Part shown: piece by piece, positions 7,834-17,138 of the stretch
How positions within the stretch are numbered: position 1 is the first letter of the stretch
Layout: every line of letters starts with the position of its first letter
Assembly: GCA_965277595.1 (NCBI GenBank)
Contig: CBDIDH010000002.1
Span: forward strand, 496,001-560,000
From: CBDIDH01 sp965277595
Lineage (GTDB): Bacteria; Planctomycetota; Planctomycetia; Isosphaerales; Isosphaeraceae
Reading direction: 5' to 3'
DNA length: 64,000 nucleotides
Position numbers and translations under genes: made by a program
The notes under the pieces: generated by a model
Seen by the model: only the letters and a program-made list of their open reading frames with translations
The model's database searches: none
What the model was told of the DNA's origin: nothing

Positions 7834-10779
7834 TCAAAAGACCTGGTTCAGGCCGAACCAGATCACCGGCCCTCGCCTCGTTCCGATTCCGACCGGCTGC
7901 GCGACGTCGACGCGCATCGTCGCGCGTTCGAGAAAGGCAAAGAGCGCCACGTCGATTCGAAAGCCGACGCCCACGCCGTGGACGACCGGTCCCCACTTGC
8001 CCGACAGATACGACTCGCCCACGTCGTAAAAGAGGGCTCCGATCAGGTTTCGGAAGCCCAAGATATGGTCGACCGCGTCGCGGTCAATGTTCGCCCAGAG
8101 TGGGTACCGCCATTCCAGGGTAGAGAGCCAGACCGAGCTGCCGAGCTGCTGGTTGAGGTCCAGCGCACGAAGCCGGGTTCCGCCGCCGAGCCGGAAGAGG
8201 GGCAAATTATCAGGGTAGGAATATCCGCCGTAAAGCCGGAAGGCCAGGCGGCTCTTGCTCAGGCGGCCCCAGGCGTCGGGAAGCGGGCGGACAATTCCGT
8301 ACTCGCCGGTCATCCGAAAATAATCGGCATACGAGCCGAACGCCTTGTCGCCACGCTCGAAGGTGAACTCGGTCAGCTTCCCCTGAACCGGGTCCCAGTA
8401 CGGAAAGAGCGTGCTCAGGCGATAGCGAATGCCGATCGCGTCGAGCCAGCCGTTGACGGGGCGTCCCGTGTCCCCCGCCCAGAACTCGTTACCCGTGCCG
8501 AAATAAAGCTCGGCAAACCCCTGGTCGTCGACAATGAAGCTTGACGTCGGCAGGAACCGGTAACGCAAAAAGGCCCGGCCGCCGGAGTGGCGCTTGTCGT
8601 TGTAAAAGTTGTAAAGCCCTTCCTCGTAAAAGACTCCGGCATTCCACTTGGGCGAGGGGAAGTTCAAGAGGGTGGCCTGACCCCCGAAAATCGCCTCGCG
8701 GAGCGCGGGCTCGGTTCCGGCCCACATCGAGATTTGCCAGGTGTTCACGCGCTGGGCGCCGATCTTGAACCCGCCGCGCTCGTATTGATCGACAAACGGA
8801 CCGGCGACGATCGACGGCCGATCGTGCGCCGCGAAGGTGGACGACTCATCCAGGGGCGACATGGCCGGGGTGAGCCGCCAGGCAATCTCGGTATGCCAGC
8901 GATTGTTATCGGGCCTGGCGTCGAGCAGGGCGTGATCGGGATCGACGATGACCTGACTGGGCGACTCGGGAGCGTCCACCGTCACGACCCAGCGGTCGCT
9001 CCCCTCCACGTGCCCGACCGAGGCGTTCGGGACCGCGTAATTGCCCCGGTTCGGCCAGATCGGCACGCGAAGGTCTTGCTGTCCGCACCGGCAGAGCACG
9101 ACCGTCGGCTCGTCCATCGTCCCTTTTTGGACGATTTCCACGGTCACCCGCGCGGCCGATCCGGCGACGGTCTGACCGCCGACCTGAACGCGATCGACGG
9201 CCCAATCCGTTTCGCCGTGCTGAAGCAGCCAGCCATCGAGAAAGGCTTCCCAGTCGCCGCCTGGGTCAAACGCGACGAGAGCACGCTTCAGGTCGACGAA
9301 ACGCAGAGTCTTCCAGGCGTACTCGTGATAAATCTGGCTAAAGAAGGCAAAAAAACGTTGCGGACCGAGACGGTTGTGGATCATCTCGACGACCTTGCCG
9401 CCGCGATCATACGCGAGGCTGAAGAGCGAGCCGAGGTCGCCCATCTCCTTCATGTTCTGGATCACCGGGCCGCCGTGACCACTCGCCCGCCAGCCGTAAT
9501 AGCCGGAAAGTCGCAGGTCTTCGCGGCCAATCGTCGGCAGCCAGTTCATCGCCTTTGGCCAGACGATCAGGGGGGCATTCCGGCCATATTTAGCATCAAG
9601 CCGGAGCGAGGTGAAGCAGTTCACCAGCCCTTCGTCCATGAACGTCTCGGCGTAACCATCGGTGCCGACGGTGTTGTAAAACCACTGGTGGCAGGTCTCG
9701 TGCGAGACGAGGTGGTCGAGGTAGCGAATTCCTGCCTTCGGCAGACGCATCACGCGATCGTCGATGAGGACGAGGCCCGCGCACTCGTTGCCGTTCCAGC
9801 CAAAATATGAGGGTGCGATCTCGAATTCGTCGTCGGAATAGGGGCCGAACCAGCTTTCATAAAGCGGAACGACCTCGGAGGCGAAGTCGAGCATGGACTC
9901 GGCGTTGGCCCGGTTCTCGGCGAAGGTGTGGACGCGGACGAGGGTCGAACCAGCCCGGCGTTCGAGCGTCTGAAATCGGTCGGAGCATACAAAGGCGAAA
10001 TCCCGAGCGGGGGTCGCCGCGATGGTGACGCTCTGCCTTCCCTTGCCGGCGGGTTCCCGGGCGACGATTCGCCCGGTTGACGCCACGACCTGACCTTCGG
10101 GAAGGTCAAACCGGACCGTGTAAAGCCCCGCTTCCTGATGCCAGGGCTGATGCCAGGGGACAAAAGGGGTCCGCTCCCAGCCGTTGGCATCGTGATGCGC
10201 GAGGACCGGATACCAGTTCAAAAGATACGTGATGCCGTTGTGATGTCCCCAGCGCCCCCAGTATTCGGGCAGGTCGAGCGTGAAGGCGATCTCGGCCGAA
10301 ACAGTCTCGCCCGGCTCAACCGCCTTCGCGAGCGGGACGACCATGATGGTGTCGTCCTTGGGATCGAACGTGAAAGGCGCATTGACGCGGCTGAGCCTGA
10401 CCGCTGTGACCGCGAGCCGACGCCCGACGGGGTCCATCGCCTCATCGGGGCTGAGCCGCAAGACCTCAAGAGTCTTCGACAACACGGCGCGGTCCGAATC
10501 TTTCACCCGATAGCGTGGATAGACGTGAAAGACGAGGTCACGCACCGGCGCATCGGTTCGATTCGTAAACCGGACCTGCTCAACAGCCGTGACGACCTTG
10601 CGCGTCAGGTCAAGATGGGCGTCGATTTCGTAACGAGGCAAGCCCGGTGGAATGGGCAGACGGGGCGAGGCTGGAGGCGCAACGGGTTCGAGAACGCCCG
10701 AGCGGGCGGCCGGTTGCGGTAGGATCGCGAGGATCAGAACCGCGAGAACGCCAAGGTTCGCTCGCGCCATTGGGCGCAT
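7834..10779 (-). CDS. M1-family metallopeptidase fused to an Omp85-like C-terminal beta-barrel
   Basis: A 981-aa protein with an N-terminal signal peptide (hydrophobic residues 8-22). Residues about 45-250 are the beta-rich M1 N-domain. The zinc site is HETCH at 360-364, followed after exactly 18 residues by Glu383 in MDEGL, which is the M1 pattern HEXXH-X18-E. The usual GAMEN loop is replaced by WNGNECAGL at about 328-336. From about residue 640 to the end the sequence is alternating amphipathic beta strands. It contains FRLGGGTRLRALDL and ends in a terminal Phe (NQVF), as in surface antigen/Omp85 barrels. I infer an outer-membrane protein with an attached peptidase. M1 aminopeptidases normally end in a helical domain, so the barrel is unusual. 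Confidence 0.8.
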   Translation of the reverse strand: MRPMARANLGVLAVLILAILPQPAARSGVLEPVAPPASPRLPIPPGLPRYEIDAHLDLTRKVVTAVEQVRFTNRTDAPVRDLVFHVYPRYRVKDSDRAVLSKTLEVLRLSPDEAMDPVGRRLAVTAVRLSRVNAPFTFDPKDDTIMVVPLAKAVEPGETVSAEIAFTLDLPEYWGRWGHHNGITYLLNWYPVLAHHDANGWERTPFVPWHQPWHQEAGLYTVRFDLPEGQVVASTGRIVAREPAGKGRQSVTIAATPARDFAFVCSDRFQTLERRAGSTLVRVHTFAENRANAESMLDFASEVVPLYESWFGPYSDDEFEIAPSYFGWNGNECAGLVLIDDRVMRLPKAGIRYLDHLVSHETCHQWFYNTVGTDGYAETFMDEGLVNCFTSLRLDAKYGRNAPLIVWPKAMNWLPTIGREDLRLSGYYGWRASGHGGPVIQNMKEMGDLGSLFSLAYDRGGKVVEMIHNRLGPQRFFAFFSQIYHEYAWKTLRFVDLKRALVAFDPGGDWEAFLDGWLLQHGETDWAVDRVQVGGQTVAGSAARVTVEIVQKGTMDEPTVVLCRCGQQDLRVPIWPNRGNYAVPNASVGHVEGSDRWVVTVDAPESPSQVIVDPDHALLDARPDNNRWHTEIAWRLTPAMSPLDESSTFAAHDRPSIVAGPFVDQYERGGFKIGAQRVNTWQISMWAGTEPALREAIFGGQATLLNFPSPKWNAGVFYEEGLYNFYNDKRHSGGRAFLRYRFLPTSSFIVDDQGFAELYFGTGNEFWAGDTGRPVNGWLDAIGIRYRLSTLFPYWDPVQGKLTEFTFERGDKAFGSYADYFRMTGEYGIVRPLPDAWGRLSKSRLAFRLYGGYSYPDNLPLFRLGGGTRLRALDLNQQLGSSVWLSTLEWRYPLWANIDRDAVDHILGFRNLIGALFYDVGESYLSGKWGPVVHGVGVGFRIDVALFAFLERATMRVDVAQPVGIGTRRGPVIWFGLNQVF

Positions 10780-10885
10780 GCGGTTCGAATCCTTCCGGCC
10801 AGCCGAAGGACGCGGGCTTCGTGCCCGGTCGCCGAGACCGATCTTACTCGAAAACGCCTGGCAAGTCTCCCCGAGTCAGAGGCAC

Positions 10886-12166
10886 TCAGCAGCGGGCGAG
10901 GACGAGTGAGGCGTTCTGGCCGCCGAAGCCGAAACTGTTGGAAATGGCCTTTCTCAACGGTTTTTCGCGGGCGGTGTTGGGGACGTAATCGAGGTCGCAG
11001 CCGGGGTCGGGCGTCGCCTGATTGATCGTCGGCGGGATCACGCCGCGATCGAGCGACATGGCCGTCGCGGCGGCTTCCAGCGCGCCCGAGGCGCCGATGA
11101 GGTGGCCGACCATCGACTTCTGCGAACTCATCGGGATCGTCGGGGCTCTGTGGCCGAAGACGCGCTTGACGGCGACGGTTTCCATCAGGTCGTTGAGCCG
11201 GGTGCTGGTGCCGTGGGCGTTAATGTAGTCGATCTCGGACGGGTCAATCCGGGCCTCGCGCATCGCCGAGGTCATGGCGAGCGCCGCGCCCTTGCCTTCG
11301 GGCTCGGGCCGGGTGATTCCGTAGGCGTCAAACGAGGAGCCATAGCCGACGATCTCGGCGTAAATCTTGGCGCGTCGACGCTTTGCGTTCCGCATACTTT
11401 CGAGCATCAGGACGGCCGCCCCTTCGCCGAGGACAAAGCCGTCGCGCTCGCCGTCGAAGGGTCGAGAAACCTCGACGGGGGGCCGAATCGACGAACTGAC
11501 GGTCTTCATCGCGTGATAGGCGACGAGAAGCTGGGGATCGAGCCGGCTATCACAGCCGCCGGCGAGCATGGCGTCGGAGTCGCCCCGGGCGATGAGCCGA
11601 AACGCCTCGCCGACGGCCTGGGTTCCCGCGGCGCAGGCGGTGACGATCGTGTTATTCGGTCCCATCGCGTGATGGAGAATGGAGATATGCGCCGCGGCCA
11701 TGTTGGGCAGATGCTTCAAGAGCCAGAGCGGAAACATCGACTCGGCGCGGGCCTGAGTAAACCGGGTCATGTCAAACCCGCCATCATCGCCGAGAGCCTT
11801 AGACATCGGCCCGACGAGTTCGCCGATGTCCATCGGCGTGATTCCCGCGCCCATGCAGACGCCAAACCGACCGGGATCGAGACGACCGGTTTCCAGGCCC
11901 GAATCATCGACAGCGAGCGCCGCGGCGCCGACGGCGAATCCCACGGCCCGGCTCATCAGCTTGGCACTTTTCTTGTGCTCGCCGAGGTAAGGAGTTACGT
12001 CGAAATTCTTGACCTCGCCGGCAATCTTGATGGGCATCCCGGTCGTGTCAAAACTTTCAATGAAGCCGACTCCTGAGCGCCCCTCGACGATGGCCTCGCC
12101 AAAGGCGCGTCGACCGATCCCGTTGGGGGAGACGATCCCGATCCCGGTGACGACTACGCGGTGCAT
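10886..12166 (-). CDS. fabF: 3-oxoacyl-[acyl-carrier-protein] synthase II-type ketosynthase
   Basis: A 426-aa condensing enzyme of the thiolase fold. The nucleophilic Cys is in IVTACAAGTQ, the two catalytic His are in NAHGTST and VGHLIGASG, and the glycine-rich C-terminus is NSFGFGGQNASL. It would elongate acyl-ACP with malonyl-ACP in fatty-acid synthesis. The ATG at 12166 (MHRVVVTG) is the conserved family start; the frame is open 35 codons further without support. There is no fab cluster or acpP beside it, so it may instead serve a secondary lipid pathway; several FabF paralogues per genome are common in planctomycetes. Confidence 0.85.
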   Translation of the reverse strand: MHRVVVTGIGIVSPNGIGRRAFGEAIVEGRSGVGFIESFDTTGMPIKIAGEVKNFDVTPYLGEHKKSAKLMSRAVGFAVGAAALAVDDSGLETGRLDPGRFGVCMGAGITPMDIGELVGPMSKALGDDGGFDMTRFTQARAESMFPLWLLKHLPNMAAAHISILHHAMGPNNTIVTACAAGTQAVGEAFRLIARGDSDAMLAGGCDSRLDPQLLVAYHAMKTVSSSIRPPVEVSRPFDGERDGFVLGEGAAVLMLESMRNAKRRRAKIYAEIVGYGSSFDAYGITRPEPEGKGAALAMTSAMREARIDPSEIDYINAHGTSTRLNDLMETVAVKRVFGHRAPTIPMSSQKSMVGHLIGASGALEAAATAMSLDRGVIPPTINQATPDPGCDLDYVPNTAREKPLRKAISNSFGFGGQNASLVLARC

Positions 12167-12756
12167 TGTGATACCCACCCTCAAAGGACGCCAATCCCAT
12201 TGGTGCTGTGGGGCATCCCTTCTCCACCCGCGAGCGATCGGTCCGTCTCTTGGTGGCCTCAAAGAGACCACGACTCATCCTCGTTCCGTCGTCGCCAACC
12301 CTACTCACCAAACTAACAATGATCCGGCTGAATCGATTGGATGTGTCGCGTTCGAGACATCCACCCGAGGCCCATGTCTTCTTTTTAGAATGCCTATTCC
12401 AGATTTCAAAAACATTGCGTCTTACGGCTTACCAGGCTGCCATATCTTAACACCCTTCTCCAGGCATCGCAAAAAGAATTCGGTGGTTTAGGCAATTCGC
12501 GGACAATACGTTAGACATGTCAAAGGTCTGGAAAAGATCGGTGCGGTTTCCTTCACTTTTGAAGGCGAATCGCGGGTTGATTCGGGGGTGTCAGGCAATC
12601 CAAGGGTGAACCGTGGCGGCGCGGAGGTCGTCGGTTCTGGGACGGAAGGTTCGCTCTTCAATGCGCGGAGGAAAAAGGGGGGACATGACGTCCCTGGAAA
12701 TTCGTGGTAGCCTGGAAGGGCGACACTTTCGCCGACCCTCTTGGAGAGCAGGACCG
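12167..12756. other. Intergenic region between divergent genes
   Basis: 590 bp separate the divergent ketosynthase and aspartate aminotransferase genes. The part at about 12370-12540 is more AT-rich than its surroundings and should hold the promoters. I see no convincing ORF, palindrome or RNA gene in it. Confidence 0.5.
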
Positions 12757-13950
12757 ATGGCCCTGAGACTGGCCGAACGATCGACCTTGATTGCCCCGTC
12801 CGCGACCCTGGCGATGGCCGCCGAGGCGAAGCGTCTGAAGTCGCAAGGGGTTGGGGTCATGGACTTCGCGCTCGGCGAGCCGGATTTCGACACGCCGGAG
12901 AACATCCAGGAGGCGGCCTTCCGCGCGATTCGATCGGGGCAGACGCATTACACGCCCCCCGCAGGAATTCCCGAGCTGCGCGAGGCGATCGCCGCGCATT
13001 ATACAAAGGCGCAGGGGTTGCCCACGCAGGCGGCGCAGGTGGTTGTCTCGAACGGGGCGAAGCATTCGATTCACAACGCCTTGATGGCGGTTTGCGGGCC
13101 GGGCGACGAGGTGATCATCCCCGCTCCTTACTGGGTCAGTTATGCCGATCTCGTCAAGCTGACGGGAGCATGCCCGGTCATCCTGCCGACGACCGAGGAG
13201 AGCGGGTTCAAGCTGACCCCCGATCAGTTCCGCGCCGCGGTCACGCCGCGTTCCAGGCTCCTGATGATCAACAGCCCGTCGAACCCGACCGGCGTTGTTT
13301 ACGAACGCGCCGAGCTTGAGGCGCTGGCCGACGCGGTCCTGGAAACGTCGGTCGGTGTTCTCTCCGACGAGATTTACGAGCAACTGACTTATGGCGAGGC
13401 CCGCCCGACCTGTTTCGCCTCGCTTCGGCCGGAACTTGCCGATCGAACGATCACGGTTTCGGGCGTGAGCAAGACCTACGCGATGACCGGTTGGCGGATC
13501 GGCTGGGCCGTGGCTCCGCTGGCGGTTTCCAAGTTCATGACCGACCTGCAAAGCCAGGAAACGAGCAACCCGTGCTCCGTCAGTCAGTTCGCGGCGCTCG
13601 AAGCGATCACCGGGCCGCAAGATTCGGTCGTCACGATGAAATCGCACTTCGCGCGCCGCCGCGAGTACGTTCTGGAGCGGATCGCCAACCTCTCGGGCGT
13701 GACCTGCGTGCCCCCTGGCGGTGCCTTTTATGCGTACATGAACGTCTCGTCGCACTTTGGCCGAACGCTCGGCGGGGTCAAGGTGACTGACTCGACATCG
13801 TTCTGCCTGACGGCGCTGGCTCAGGCTCACGTCGCGCTCGTGATGGGCTCGGCGTTCGGGTCGGAAGGGTACGCGCGGCTTTCCTTCGCGACCGATCTGG
13901 ACACGCTGGAGCGAGGTTTTGACGCGATGACGAAGTTTCTCCACAGTTGA
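12757..13950 (+). CDS. aspC: Aspartate aminotransferase, class I
   Basis: A 397-aa PLP enzyme, the usual length for the bacterial Ib subgroup of aspartate aminotransferases. Visible landmarks are FALGEPDFDTP near residue 38, NSPSNPTG (about 172), SDEIYEQL (about 207), and the Schiff-base lysine in VSKTYAMTGWRIGW (about 240), ending with the carboxylate-binding Arg region SFATDLDTL. It converts aspartate and 2-oxoglutarate to oxaloacetate and glutamate in the cytosol. The ATG at 12757 follows GGAGAGCAGG and gives the conserved N-terminus; upstream in-frame codons are unlikely to be translated. Confidence 0.9.
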   Translation: MALRLAERSTLIAPSATLAMAAEAKRLKSQGVGVMDFALGEPDFDTPENIQEAAFRAIRSGQTHYTPPAGIPELREAIAAHYTKAQGLPTQAAQVVVSNGAKHSIHNALMAVCGPGDEVIIPAPYWVSYADLVKLTGACPVILPTTEESGFKLTPDQFRAAVTPRSRLLMINSPSNPTGVVYERAELEALADAVLETSVGVLSDEIYEQLTYGEARPTCFASLRPELADRTITVSGVSKTYAMTGWRIGWAVAPLAVSKFMTDLQSQETSNPCSVSQFAALEAITGPQDSVVTMKSHFARRREYVLERIANLSGVTCVPPGGAFYAYMNVSSHFGRTLGGVKVTDSTSFCLTALAQAHVALVMGSAFGSEGYARLSFATDLDTLERGFDAMTKFLHS

Positions 13951-14152
13951 TCGATGGCCGAAACCGATCTTCGAGGTGGCGTCTTCCGCGACCGATCGGA
14001 TCGGCCTTGCCCGATCGGGGTGATTGGGATAGGGTCCGCGTCGAGTCGAGCGAGAGTAGCTCGTCTCGCATTGGATACGACATATCGGTCTCGATTTCCG
14101 GTTCCCGCGCACGAGCGCTCCAAGGTTGGCCCGACCGGCGAGAGGAGTTGCG

Positions 14153-15364
14153 ATGACGATGCGTCGCCCAATCTGCCTCGCGGTACTCGCGGCGGCGACG
14201 CTCGTCGCCGCGTCCGGCTGCCGGACCGCGGGCATGGGCAACCTCGCGGGGCGCGATGCCCTGCCGTCGCGCTCGGAGGAAAGCGCCGTCGATTTACTCG
14301 TCGAGCACAACCGCAACGCCGAGCGCGTGCAGAGCCTTGAGGCGGCGCCTTCGGTCTCGTCGGCGAATCGGGGGGCGACGGGGGGTCTTCACGGCAGATT
14401 GGCGCTGGAGTTGCCGCGCAACTTCATGCTGGAACTGGGGATGCCGATCTCCGGTCAGACTGTCGCCAACATCGGGTCGAACGACAAGGAATTCTGGTTC
14501 TGGGCCAAGGACACGCCCGATAAGGCGGTTTACTACTGCAACTATGATGACTCGGGAGCCAGCCCGATCTCGGCCGCCGGCCTGCAACCCGACTGGATTA
14601 TCGAGGCGCTTGGCCTGCGCGTCATTTCGGACGAGGAAGCCGCGAAGATCAAGGTCAAGCCCGGCAAGGAGCCCGGGACGGTAATCCTGACCGAGCCGAC
14701 GAGGTCAAAAGAAGGCGATTCACTCGTCAAGGAAACGGTCCTCGAAGAGGCGACGGGGCGAATTCGCGAGCACTGGGTTTACGCGGCCGACGGCAAGACG
14801 CCGCTCGCTCACGCCGTGGTGAATGATTATCAGGAGTCGCTGCTCCCCGGCCAGTCTGGCCCGACGGCGCAGAAGGTTTATCTGCCGAGAAAGCTCCGCC
14901 TTGAATGGATGCAGCAAGAAAAGATGGCGCTCGACGTGACGATGGCCAAGATCAAGATCAACCCAAAGTTTGACGCCGATCGCCGCGAGGCCCTCTTCGT
15001 CGAGCCGAATTACAACGGTTATGCTCGCATTAATCTGGAACGGACCGGAATCGCAAGCCGGAACCCCGAGGCTCAGGAACCGGCTTCAACACCGACCCCG
15101 AACTCGATCCGCGAGACCCTCCCCGCGCCTCCGCCCCGCATCCACTTGAGCGAGCCGACGCCGCTCGGCCTGAATGGGAATACCAAACGCCCGAGCCGTC
15201 GCGACCCGGCCGATCTCTCGCCCGATCTTCTGCCCCCGTCGTATGCGCGCGGGATTGAAGAGGTCGTTGGACCGCCGATTCCCACGATCGCGGAGCCAGG
15301 CCCGCAATATACCGACACCCGCACAGGCTGGCGCGGGGCAATGGATGCCGGGATCGAGCGTTAA
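14153..15364 (+). CDS. Secreted lipoprotein of unknown function
   Basis: A 403-aa protein. The N-terminus MTMRRPICLAVLAAATLV is a lipoprotein signal, and the lipobox VAASGC gives a lipidated Cys near residue 23. The body (about 60-300) is beta-rich, with lines such as WFWAKDTPDKAVYYCNY and LRLEWMQQEK. These suggest a LolA/LppX-like lipoprotein-sorting fold, but I do not recognise a family. The last 100 residues are Pro-rich and probably disordered. The start is set by AGGAG five bases before the ATG. It is likely anchored in a cell-envelope membrane. Confidence 0.6.
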   Translation: MTMRRPICLAVLAAATLVAASGCRTAGMGNLAGRDALPSRSEESAVDLLVEHNRNAERVQSLEAAPSVSSANRGATGGLHGRLALELPRNFMLELGMPISGQTVANIGSNDKEFWFWAKDTPDKAVYYCNYDDSGASPISAAGLQPDWIIEALGLRVISDEEAAKIKVKPGKEPGTVILTEPTRSKEGDSLVKETVLEEATGRIREHWVYAADGKTPLAHAVVNDYQESLLPGQSGPTAQKVYLPRKLRLEWMQQEKMALDVTMAKIKINPKFDADRREALFVEPNYNGYARINLERTGIASRNPEAQEPASTPTPNSIRETLPAPPPRIHLSEPTPLGLNGNTKRPSRRDPADLSPDLLPPSYARGIEEVVGPPIPTIAEPGPQYTDTRTGWRGAMDAGIER

Positions 15365-15378
15365 GCCGCTCGGGTGTT

Positions 15379-15417
15379 GATGACCGATGACCAAGGAAAT
15401 TCGGAATTTGGCCATCG
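15379..15417. repeat. Heptamer palindrome family A, copy 4 (short)
   Basis: GATGACCGATGACCAAGG, then AAATTCGGAATTT, then GGCCATCG. It is a shortened copy 15 bp after the lipoprotein stop codon. Confidence 0.65.
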
Positions 15418-15440
15418 CTTAAAACGTCTCTTGAGCCAAC

Positions 15441-15479
15441 AAAAAAAGCACCGGTCAACCTCGCGAGAGGAGCCGGTGC
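15441..15479 (-). terminator. Rho-independent terminator of the sigma factor gene
   Basis: On the minus strand, GCACCGG (15479-15473) pairs with CCGGTGC (15454-15448) around an inner CCTCTCGCGAGG hairpin. It is followed at once by seven T (15447-15441). It lies 32 bp after the sigma-factor stop codon. Confidence 0.85.
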
Positions 15480-15510
15480 GTACTTGTTGGGAATGCGGGC
15501 GGATAGGAAA

Positions 15511-16092
15511 TTAGCTCGCGCTACGCTGTTCGGCGGTGCGGCGGAGTTGCTGGCGGGCTCGGGCGAGGATCGGGCCGACGGAATTCTCGGCGATGCCGAG
15601 TTGCTTGCCGATCTGGCGGTAGTTCAACGACTTGAGGTGATAGAGCCGGATAACCTCGGCATCGCGCTCGGGAAGGTTTTCGAGCATCCGGGCGACTTCC
15701 TCGGACGTGGCGATCGCCTCGGCCTCGGCCGAATCGCTGTCCGAGATCCCCGCGCGGTGGGCGTGGGCGTGGCCTAGCTCGGCCTCGCGCTGACGCTTGA
15801 TGACTTCCTTGACGCAGACGCGGCGGGCGATCACCGTGAGGTAGGTCGGCAAGGAGCTTGCACCCTTGAACCGGCGGAGAACCTCATAATCGTCGTCGAC
15901 GATCTCGTAAAAGATCTCGCCAGCGATGTCTTCAATGTCAGGCCCGGAGAGCACGGCGCTTCGGGCGTGTGAAACGTGATGGATGACGTGGTAGATCAGA
16001 CCCATGTAGCGGTCGACGAAATCGTTCCAGGCTCCGGGCTCCTTCCGCAGGCAACGGTCCAAAAGCTTGCGGTCGAACTCTTGCAGCGGCAC
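15511..16092 (-). CDS. RNA polymerase sigma factor, ECF type
   Basis: A 193-aa sigma-70-like factor with region 2 (about residues 15-95, including WNDFVDRYMGLIY and IEDIAGEIFYEI) and region 4 (about 125-185, LPERDAEVIRLYHLKSLN and the helix-turn-helix YRQIGKQLGIAENSVG). The start is placed at GTG 16092 because GAGGAGG (16100-16106) sits 7 bp before it; an ATG at 16161 lacks such a site. ECF factors direct RNA polymerase to stress or envelope promoters. No anti-sigma gene is adjacent, so control is unknown; planctomycete ECFs are often linked to kinases instead. Confidence 0.85.
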   Translation of the reverse strand: MPLQEFDRKLLDRCLRKEPGAWNDFVDRYMGLIYHVIHHVSHARSAVLSGPDIEDIAGEIFYEIVDDDYEVLRRFKGASSLPTYLTVIARRVCVKEVIKRQREAELGHAHAHRAGISDSDSAEAEAIATSEEVARMLENLPERDAEVIRLYHLKSLNYRQIGKQLGIAENSVGPILARARQQLRRTAEQRSAS

Positions 16093-16673
16093 GGCCGGGC
16101 CTCCTCGCACCCTTGAGGGGCAAGTGTTGCGATCCGCATCCAAATCGGGATGTGTCGTCATCTATCTTGCCACGCCTTGTTCGCTATTTTACCACCGGGT
16201 TTCCTCGGAGCAAGCGACGGTCGTCAGATCCCCTTCCCAATCATCGTACCCGCGAACGGTCGACGTGTGACCAACCGAGTGATTTCGCGGCGAAAAACGC
16301 GAAATTTTTGGCGTGGTCGATATCCTCGCGCGAGGCGTCAAAATGGAATTCGGTCGATTCCGGTTCAGGAGGACTGCAAAGTCGGGCTCTTCGATGACCG
16401 ATGACCGATGACCGATGACCAAGATGCGGAATGCTCAGGATGTCGGTCCCTGGCCAAAAAGCAAACGATTCAGTCATCGGTCATCAATCATCGGTCATTG
16501 GGACTTTGCAATCCTCCTGGATTCCGGTTCCTGGAACGGGGGGGGCTCGCTAGAATACGGCGATGACCCCCGGGCGTGAACGGTTCTTGCCCCCGACCGG
16601 CCTCAGGGATGCCGCCGACTCGGGGTTTCGGGCACCGCTAGCCGTTGCCTTGGATTCGACAGGAGAGCCCGCC
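16093..16673. other. Intergenic region between the sigma factor and the response regulator
   Basis: About 580 bp between divergent genes. Apart from the repeat element at 16366-16519 there is an AT-richer stretch at about 16150-16330, probably promoter sequence of the two genes. I see no gene in it. Confidence 0.5.
16366..16519. mobile_element. MITE-like palindromic element with 18-bp terminal inverted repeats (family A, copy 5)
   Basis: The left end is CAGGAGGACTGCAAAGTC at 16366-16383. The right end at 16502-16519 is its inverse with one mismatch (GACTTTGCAATCCTCCTG). Inside are GATGACC heptamers on the left (16392-16421) and their inverse (GTCATCGGTCATCAATCATC and onward, 16473-16500) on the right. 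No coding sequence is present. The flanks also match imperfectly (CGATTCCGGTT and its inverse). Confidence 0.7.
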
Positions 16674-17129
16674 ATGGAACTTCCCAAAGGCCCCCCGAAA
16701 ATCCTGATCGCCGACGACAACCTGCAAAACGTCGAACTCCTGGAAGCGTACCTGAGTGACGTCGATTGCGAGATTCGAACCGCGTATGATGGCGAGGAAA
16801 CCCTTCGCGTCGTCAACGAGTTCGAGCCCGACCTGCTGCTGCTCGATGTGATGATGCCGCGGCTCTCGGGGTTCGAGGTCTGCCGGAAGATTCGGAGCAA
16901 CCCGGCCACCAAGGACCTGCTCATCCTGATGGTCACGGCGCTGAATGAGGCGTCGGACTTCGAGCGCGGAGTGCAGTCGGGCACGGATGATTTTCTGACG
17001 AAACCGGTGAACAAGGTCGAGTTACTCTGTCGGATCAAGAGCCTGCTGCGCGTGCGGCATCTCAAGAACCAGCTCGACCGCACGTTGGCGTACCTGGCCG
17101 AGTTCGAGTCGGCCATTCGCGCGTCCTGA
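16674..17129 (+). CDS. Single-domain response regulator (CheY-like receiver)
   Basis: A 151-aa receiver domain. The acidic pair is in LIADDN (about residue 16), the phosphoacceptor Asp in LLLDVMMPR (about 59), the Thr in MVTALN (about 88) and the conserved Lys in FLTKPVN (about 110). A C-terminal helix with RVRHLKNQLDRTLAYL follows and may dimerise; there is no DNA-binding or enzymatic output domain. The ATG at 16674 is preceded by AGGAGAG. It would relay a phosphoryl group from a histidine kinase encoded elsewhere. The rlmI-like gene starts 10 bp downstream, so the two are probably cotranscribed. Confidence 0.85.
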   Translation: MELPKGPPKILIADDNLQNVELLEAYLSDVDCEIRTAYDGEETLRVVNEFEPDLLLLDVMMPRLSGFEVCRKIRSNPATKDLLILMVTALNEASDFERGVQSGTDDFLTKPVNKVELLCRIKSLLRVRHLKNQLDRTLAYLAEFESAIRAS

Positions 17130-17138
17130 ATTGAAGGA

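Noticed and set aside
6958..8544. Long plus-strand open frame opposite the end of the M1-peptidase gene
   Set aside because: It is antisense to a gene with a clear catalytic site and barrel pattern, and its protein has the Arg/Gly/Asp-rich composition of a GC-rich shadow frame.
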